64,000 nucleotides of DNA from Phragmites australis. Lineage: Eukaryota > Streptophyta > Magnoliopsida > Poales > Poaceae. The stretch lies in NCBI RefSeq assembly GCF_958298935.1, contig NC_084932.1:20191501-20255500 (forward strand), given 5' to 3'. The notes below the pieces were generated by a model. The model did not search any database. It was not told where the DNA came from and saw nothing but the letters and a program-made list of their open reading frames with translations. Positions 57,048 to 64,000 of this stretch are shown one piece after another. How positions within the stretch are numbered: the first letter of the stretch is position 1; the number at the start of each line of letters is the position of its first letter. The position numbers were made by a program, and so were the translations under genes.

Positions 57048-60000
57048 TATCACACCTCAAAATTCCAATTTTGGGTTGTGAGCATTTTAAAACAATAAAA
57101 TAACATTTTTCCTGAAATTTGAAAGCATTCAAATAAATTTTAAAGTTTAACAAGAATTTGTTTTGTGTGATGAAAAATGTATTTATAAAATATTAGAATA
57201 GGTTAAGGAATTTTAAGGTTGGACAAATCCTTGTTTTATTTTTTTGAACATTATCCAAAAATCCTCCGTGGACAATCTCATCTCACATCCTTTTGATCCA
57301 ACCCAGCTTGCACTGCTTTTCCTCAATGTTTTTCTCTCTAAATTGTGGCTCCAAACCAGCATCAAGCCATCAACCTTGCATCACGTTGGATTGCTCGCAT
57401 GACGGCCAACATGTGCGCTAAAGGCAGCCCCAATCACCTCTCTTGCATGTGCATGTACCTGATAATCTCCATCCACCTCTAATCGATGTCGTCCCTTCGC
57501 ATAACAGCCAAGGCCGACCAACAAAGGTCGAGTTAGTGCTCAATCAAGACCCATTGAAATCCATTTATCCTCTTTTAATTCATAGCAATTCAGAGTGGAA
57601 ACCGCCGCTTTAATGGCCATAATGGCAATTGAAGCTGGCTGCCGTACTCCTCATTGCCAGCCTCGTCTTCTGACACTGTTTCGGAGTTCAACACGGCCTG
57701 AAATGCAAATCTTGTCAATACCAAAGTGGTAGGTCTCATCGAAAGCTTCGATTTGCACCTATGGACGTCTCTATTTGAAAAATGGAGCTAGGAGTTATGG
57801 CCACCGAAATCAGTGCTGCACATATTAGACAGAATTCAAACAGTTTCTCTCATGACGCATTTTTGGAAATCAAGATGATGTTTTCAGAAGTTCCAATGAA
57901 TACCAAAATTGTAGATCCTTTCAAGTAATACAAGATAGAGTCAAACAACGTCCAATTTGGAATCCATATGGCGACGATATCATCCTCGAACCGAGCTATC
58001 TGTTTCGTATTCCTGCACCCGTTCATTTCAGCTTCCAACACCGGAATCTTCCTCCCCATCAATTGCCTTCCATACCAGAGCTAGAACCATTTCCAAATCC
58101 TAGTTCCACCAGCCCATGCAAAATCAATGCATTGAATGCCAATTGAACGCGTAAATGGAAACTGTCAGCCTCCAATTGAAGCAAACCATCTATTCATGAT
58201 GGTAACTAAGCCCGTGTGATCAGTTCCCTAGCCATGGAGATCCATCAGTTTCAGCTGGTCCACAGGCTTCACCACCCCATTCCCCTTCTTCTTCTCCTTG
58301 CCTGCCCACGCTCCTCTACTTCGACCTCTCCGTCGAGCCTCTTCGCCGGCCGCCACCCTTGCAGCTACAACAGCCACCCAACGAGGCCCCTCCTTACCCT
58401 CGCTTGCTTCGACCTGCCATTGCTGGGCCCACTTACAGCTTCACCGTGGTCGTGCGGTGCCGATGCGTCTCCTCACTGCCTCCCCGACAACCGGAGTCGT
58501 GCATGGCCTCGCGAACCACCCGTGTGTCGCCGCCGTTTTTCCTCGCAGGTGCGCGTGCCTTCGTGCATCACAGCCGAGGGCGAGAATGGCCATGGCTCAC
58601 CCCGAGCAGCGACGACATCTGCACCCCTCCTCACCACCCTAAGTCCTTTGTCTCCGGACACCGGGAGCCCGCCATCCTGAACACAGCAGCCGCGCGCTGC
58701 ATGTTGCGCGCCCCACCTTCTGATGCTGCCCTTCGGAGGAGTTTGCCGTGGAGGTCACCGCCGAGCCCCCCCTCCTCTCTGCTAGCTAGCTGAAGCACTG
58801 CTGGCCGGAGCTCTTCGTGCAGCCATGGCAGCATGCGTGCATGCATGCATGCAATCTAAAGGTAGAAGAAAGGTGTTTTTTTGCATAACCCCTTGCAAGT
58901 CATTTTGTATATAAAACAGCCCTCCCACCTCATGAAATTTCTTAGAAAACCCCCTCTTTACTTACTTTCTTATTTCCTTTTATTATTGCTTAGAATTCTT
59001 TTAAGCTAGCCCCTACATTGTAGCTTTAATTCTGTTTCAGTCCAATCAGCACAAATACAACTTCACCTATTCAGATTCTTTTCAGTGAATTTTGATCCAA
59101 ATTGCCATCTCATACATTCATGTGACATTTATAGTTATCCACTCAAATATGTATACTCGAAGTCAATAGTTTGTGGCTATGCAATTGGTAGGCATTATTT
59201 TAATAAATAACTTCATATTTGATTGCCTTGGCATATAGGTCCACGTCTAAACCAAGCGGACCCACATGTCATTGCACAATATGAAATTATTGTATTAAAA
59301 TATTGTATTAGGTTGTAGCCTAGCGTTTCTTTAGTTGATATCCTTCTGCGGCATTTAGATCTTGCAGATGCTATGCATTATTTTAGTAGTTAGACTCGTG
59401 GGCATTGTCATGTAAGATAATAGCTCATGCTATGAACCCACCTGCTTGTAGTTGGGTCCTACGCGTCACGTCTCGATATGGATCTGAAATACTAAGATAA
59501 CTAGTATTGTGCAGATCGTAGGTGTCATCAGTAAACCAGTCCTCCGTCATTTCCTGTACAAGGATCCAAATCGACCCCGTTCATCATGATTGATCTATTC
59601 TTACTAGCATTTCGTGTGACCAATCATTCCTTTCACTATGTTCTTTTTCGTGCAAACTCATCTGCAATCATGATATTCGCAATATCCTATCCTATATGTT
59701 CATTGTCATTTTGGCCCCTATAAATTAAGATATTGTTTAACAATTGAATTCACATTAGCAAACAATGATATGTGGGCCCATGTCTTTTCATAGCAAATTA
59801 TGGATTCAATATATTGAACAATATTTTAGCTTTTGTATCTTATTCAACAATCGATCTGTTAACCTTTTTATCATTGTATATGAACCCTAATTTCTATTGT
59901 TTCATTCTTCCCTGTATGAATTCCAATCATTTCAATTAAAATACAAGTTATCATTTCAAATCTTGTCAGCGAATTTTATTCAAATACAAGCAACACTCCT

Positions 60001-61537
60001 TGGTTCATCTAATCTCATGACCTATGATGTGTGTGTCTCTATTTGGTGTATTGTTTCTTAGTTATTTTGTGCTTTCTCTTTTGTTGGTAGATCTTGCGAG
60101 CAGAATATGGCATTTCTAGAGATTTGATGAGCTACAAGGTCGAGACTTCAAGATATGCCAGAACCGAGCTTACGAAGATAACTGAGCAGCAGCCAGGCAA
60201 GTGTCCTTGAACATCTTGCACCCATTTTTAGGAATTTATGTTAGTTGCTTATCCTTCATGCATGCTTGTCTAAATTGGAATCCCATGATTAGGGTTTACT
60301 AGTATTTGTATCATTTCCCTTGTCGCCGTTGATGAGTCTTGGGAATAAATGGTAGATATGCTAGTCACTGTCATGGTTGAGTTATGAGTTAAACTTGACT
60401 GATGTTATACAACATGAACTGGGTATGGTAATCTTTTGTAGCAACATGGTATAGGGATCCTAACAGGATGGTTGGTTTGAGGATGGTGCAAGAAGGTGCA
60501 TGTGTTGTGTTGTACGGTGGGAATGTGTATGTTCCTGTGTGGGATCCTAAGGATCGGTTCTTGAACATGTAACCAAGCTAAACAACGCAACCACGAGGCT
60601 TATATGAGTACGGCCTAGCCAATTAATTAGCCACCCCTCCGGTTCTGTGGGCACCAGTGGACGGTTGAGTGGCACAAGAGGGGGCTTCTGCAGCGATGTA
60701 ATCGTCTGTTAGCGATAAAACCTCAGTGGGTGCTTACGCGACGGCGGCAGCTTTGTAACGGCCTTGTAGTGATCTCTTGACGCACACCTCGGAAGTGTGT
60801 AAGGTACTGATGAGTACCAGTAAAATAGTTCATCACGACTCGTGGGTAAAGTGTGCAAACTCTGCAGAGTATAAAACTGATCGATCAGCTGTGTTCATGG
60901 TCAATTGTGGCTTGGACTTCTTCTTGATTAGTTGGGATCAAGGTTCTGGTATGGATGGTCGGGTCGCCAAGTAATGGGATTACCTGGTGAGTTTTGGTAG
61001 CAGGATATGGGATATCTGGTGAGTTTGGTTGTCGGATGGAATTGGATGAGCTATTCCTCTTGTTTAAGTTGTGTCTTCACACTTAGTAAATAGCATGCCT
61101 ATTTCTTGGAATGATAAGTTAAGGTTGCTTAGTGCAGTAAACCAATGTCTATCCTTTTCTTGACTCAAGCCCTCATGTCATGCTTTCCTACACTTGTGGA
61201 GTACGATATGTAATCACACTTGCTATTTCCAATAATAATTGTTGCTCAGTTGGAGAAGACTACAAGGTGATCAAGGAAGATGAAGGCTATATGAAGACAA
61301 AGTGTTCCAGGTCGTGTTGCTCCCAGTCGATTGCCTATGGTGTGCCCAGAAGATTTATAGGAGTCATCTTCTATTCTTCCATCGCTGTCTTGTAGACTCT
61401 GGTATTTATTTCAATAAAGTTGTTTTGTTCGATATAGAATTGTATATCACTTATATGTCACCGCATGTATGATGAAACTGATCCTGGCATACATGTGGAT
61501 TGCACCTGATGATTCTTCTGAAAAACCACGCGTGACA
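57048..61537 (+). mobile_element. 4,490-bp insertion, probable solo LTR of a large gypsy-type element
   Basis: Flanked by TATTC on both sides (57043-57047 and 61538-61542), splitting the reverse transcriptase sequence that otherwise reads KGI then EVDE. Starts TATCACACCTC (ancestral TG probably changed to TA) and ends cgcgtgaca. No terminal repeat within it, no gag or pol motif. The end segment cctggcatacatgtggattg resembles ends of grass gypsy LTRs as I recall them. A GC-rich block at 58250-58850 stands in an AT-rich context. A large non-autonomous insertion without LTRs is the alternative. Confidence 0.6.
58216..58846. other. GC-rich block inside the solo LTR
   Basis: Frames stay open on both strands because of high GC, giving Pro/Ser/Arg-rich peptides with no recognised domain. 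A leader or captured exon cannot be told apart by eye. Confidence 0.4.
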
Positions 61538-61542
61538 TATTC

Positions 61543-62929
61543 CCTTTGGAGCAACAACATAACCTAGAAAAGAGACTCGATCCATGCAAAAGATGCACTT
61601 TTTGAGGTTACCGAACAAACGTGCATCTCTCAACGCATTAAAAATAGCACGTAGATGATCAAAGTGTGACTCATGTGACTTGCTATAAATCAAGATATCA
61701 TCAAAGTATACCACCACAAATCTTCCAATGAAAGCATGTAAAACTTCGTTCATCAATCGCATGAAAGTACTAGGTGTATTAGTTTACCCAGAAGGCATTA
61801 CTAACCACTCATACAAGGCAAACTTAGTTTTAAACGCAGTTTTCCATTCATCTCCAAGTTTCACCCTAATTTTGTGGTATCCACTTCGCATGTTAATTTT
61901 AGTGAAAATTATAGAACCACTCAACTCATCAAGTATATCATCTAACCTAGGGATAGGGTGACGATATCTTATAGTGATATTATTAATGGCTCTACAATCA
62001 ACACACATATGCCAACTACCATCTTTCTTAGGAACCAAAAGCGCAGGAATAGCACAAGGACTAAGACTTTCTCGTACGTACCTGCGATCCAAAAGGTCTT
62101 GGACTTGTCGCTAAATTTCCTTGGTCTCTTCTGGGTTGGTCCTATATGCAGCACGGTTTGGCAAAGTTGGTCCCAGAATCAAATCAATTTGATGTTCTAT
62201 CCCTCGAATTGGTGGTTATCCCGGGGGAACTTCTACTGGAAATACATCCAAAAACTCCTGAAAAGGGTTAGCAACAGCAGGAGGTAAAGAGCTAGATATA
62301 TTCTCGAGTGAAACTAAGGTCTCTTTGCATATCAAAGCATAGCATGGCAGCTTATTAGCATAAATTTTAGCAAGATCAGATTTAGTAGCAAGTATAACAC
62401 ACCCTTTTAGTCTAATTCCATCGGACTTAGAAGTTGTTGTTGCTTTCCCCTTGTTGGGTGCAAAAACTTTGTCCGTTACTTGCTGATTTTTAGATTCATT
62501 CTCAAACTCTTTTCTCTTATTTTCAGCTATCTCTTGTTCACATTTCACAATTTCAGCAGGGGTTAAAGGTAGAAAAGTTATTTTCTTTCCTTTATGCATA
62601 AGGGTGTACTTATTACTTCTACCTTGATGTGTTGCATCAGTATCAAACTCTCATGGTCGTCCTAACAAAAGTGAACATGCTTGCATGGGCACTACATCGA
62701 AAATAGCACAATCATGGTATGAACCAATGGAAAAATACACCCTCGCTGTTTGCATTACCTTCACCTTACCACTATTGTTGAACCATTGAATATGATAAGG
62801 GTGAGGATGGTTTCTTGTCTGCAAGGCAAGCTTCTTGATCATATCTGAACTTACCAAGTTATTGCAGCTTCCTCTGTCAATAATGACTCGATCATGATAA
62901 TCCTTGACTATGAGGAACATCTGAAACAA
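61543..62929 (-). pseudogene. Gypsy protease and reverse transcriptase part of pol, degenerate
   Basis: Protease-like IIDRGSCNNLVSSDMIKKL (about 62830-62885), linker with KLPCYALICKETLVSLENIS, then reverse transcriptase [20 protein letters not shown] and [20 protein letters not shown] (about 61950-62085). The catalytic [13 protein letters not shown] is at about 61680-61715, followed by [15 protein letters not shown], which ends at the TATTC insertion site. Stops near 62110 and 62650 and a frameshift near 61780 break it. Confidence 0.85.
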
Positions 62930-63128
62930 GTTGTAGCATTGTAGCTATTCTACTTGCTCCATTTGAGAGCTTAACACTCGCTGCATAATGAGGGTCCTAT
63001 AATTCTCCATGGTAGTGGCATCGAACACTTCCTCATGGTTGATATCCGTCTCACGTCCATCTTCATCACCAGCATGGTTAGCTGTAAGAGCATATTCATC
63101 CTAAACATCACTAGCACTTACATGTCCA

Positions 63129-64000
63129 TCATCTTCTGTTACAATGTACGCTCGCGGACTTGGGGCAATCCTTCATGACGTGGCCCATTCCCTTGCATCT
63201 GTGGCATACAATCCCGATCGATCGGCCTGTAGAGGCAAAAGAAGAAGGGCTCTTGGCTGGACCCTGCACACTTACGGATTTGCTTACCTCGGGAGTGTGT
63301 GACAGTGTCAAAGGTACTGTTGAACGCGCCCTACTCGAGAACGGGTGCAGCAGATCATATAGCTGAATGAGGGGCCATTTTGACTTGTCCCAGTGTTGAT
63401 TTGAAGTAGTCTTGCTTCCAAAATTGCTCCTTGGCCTGATAATATTCTTCCACAGATCTATCACCTTGGTTTAACGCTGCAATTTCTTACGCAAACCACA
63501 TTTAAAAGAGGGTGGAACAAATCTGTTACGCAAAGCAACCTTTAAAGCATTCCATGTAGTAGGCCCGAACCCATAGATGCAAACTCTATTCCACCAGATG
63601 ATTGTAAAATTTTTAAATTCACTAGTGGCTTGCCTAACTCTATGCACTTCAGGAACTAAATGAGCACTAAACTTCTATTCTACCATCATCTCCCAATCTA
63701 AATACCTTTCAACATCATAAGCACCCTCAAAAGATAGTATAGTAAACTTAACCTTAGGAAATGGATCATCATTAATACATGGGATATGTTGTTAAAAATT
63801 ATTACCTCTCATACCTTGACAGTTGAAGTTTAATCGATTCCTTTGTCGTTCATCAAAGGCATCACGTTCTTGTCTCAAAATTTCATCATCTGCGATAGAC
63901 TCCTCTTGTTCATAGGCTGCACCATGAGGATCCACTCGACCATTGTTCGGTGGTGGACCAACTGATCAAAGCGTGTATTGAGCATTGCAATGCTTTCATT
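63129..64000 (-). pseudogene. Gypsy gag, partial at window end
   Basis: Fragments in order toward the left: VRQATSEFKNFTIIWWNRV, TTWNALKVALRNRFVPPSF, a frameshift and stop near 63480, and the zinc knuckle CHRCKGMGHVMKDC (about 63145-63190). The N-terminus is outside the window. Confidence 0.75.

Larger units (their letters stand above)
54502..64000 (-). mobile_element. Ty3/gypsy element in the Copia LTR, runs off the window
   Basis: 3' LTR 54502-55382, polypurine tract (reverse strand) agagggggagga at 55383-55395, integrase/RNase H relic 55486-57042, an inserted 4,490-bp segment, then reverse transcriptase, protease and gag to the window end. It sits directly after catgg (54497-54501) of the Copia LTR; the matching catgg should follow its 5' LTR outside the window. 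Same family as the LTR at 32299. Confidence 0.85.

Noticed and set aside
58216..58846. Overlapping open frames on both strands with Pro/Ser/Arg-rich peptides
   Set aside because: Open because of high GC, with no domain, start context or conservation visible; reported only as a GC-rich block.

Overview
This looks like an intergenic, repeat-dominated stretch of a grass (Poaceae) nuclear genome. It carries En/Spm (CACTA) transposases on a grass-like plan, Ty3/gypsy and Ty1/copia elements primed by initiator tRNA-Met, a gypsy-type antisense 'Transposase_28' ORF known from grass elements, and one GC-rich host-like exon. I cannot name the species from sequence alone; a panicoid grass is a guess. 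Almost every coding region is broken by stops, frameshifts or nested insertions.

Layout. 1-1080: no gene seen, one strong hairpin. 1078-6524: CACTA sequences, including a decayed TNP2-type transposase (minus strand) whose 5' end is the clear terminus at 6524. 7926-8423: a miniature CACTA. 8746-15735: a foldback element whose left arm is split by a 6.07-kb non-autonomous LTR element (8829-14900, target-site duplication CCCCC) full of tandem repeats. 16487-20910: the 3' LTR and antisense ORF of a gypsy element (copy A). About 21110-23090: truncated second TNP2 CACTA. About 23290-28125: decayed minus-strand Copia with duplicated LTR blocks. 28506-29726: the only credible host gene piece, a 406-codon polytopic membrane protein exon that opens exactly at a splice acceptor. 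30243-31853: CACTA end carrying a nested 1.09-kb CACTA (duplication AAG). 32299-33188: LTR of a gypsy family. 33189-38307: copy B of the gypsy element with the antisense ORF, in the opposite orientation. 38600-39094: CACTA Transposase_24 fragment.

39095-64000 is one nest. A gag-only Copia (5' LTR 39095-40674, 3' LTR from 53373) sits in the CACTA fragment. A chromovirus-like gypsy (minus strand, about 42204-51762) sits in its gag gene. A second gypsy (minus strand, 54502 to beyond the window end) sits in its 3' LTR, and that gypsy is split inside reverse transcriptase by a 4,490-bp TA...CA segment (57048-61537) flanked by TATTC, which looks like a very long solo LTR.

No operon, CRISPR array, rRNA gene or intact tRNA gene was seen. 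The parts most worth a second look are the antisense spliced ORF present in both gypsy copies with an in-frame TAG at the same codon, the tRNA-like Pol III boxes beside CACTA subterminal repeats, the membrane-protein exon, the giant solo LTR and the 71-185 hairpin. All family assignments are from motif recognition by eye; no search was run.
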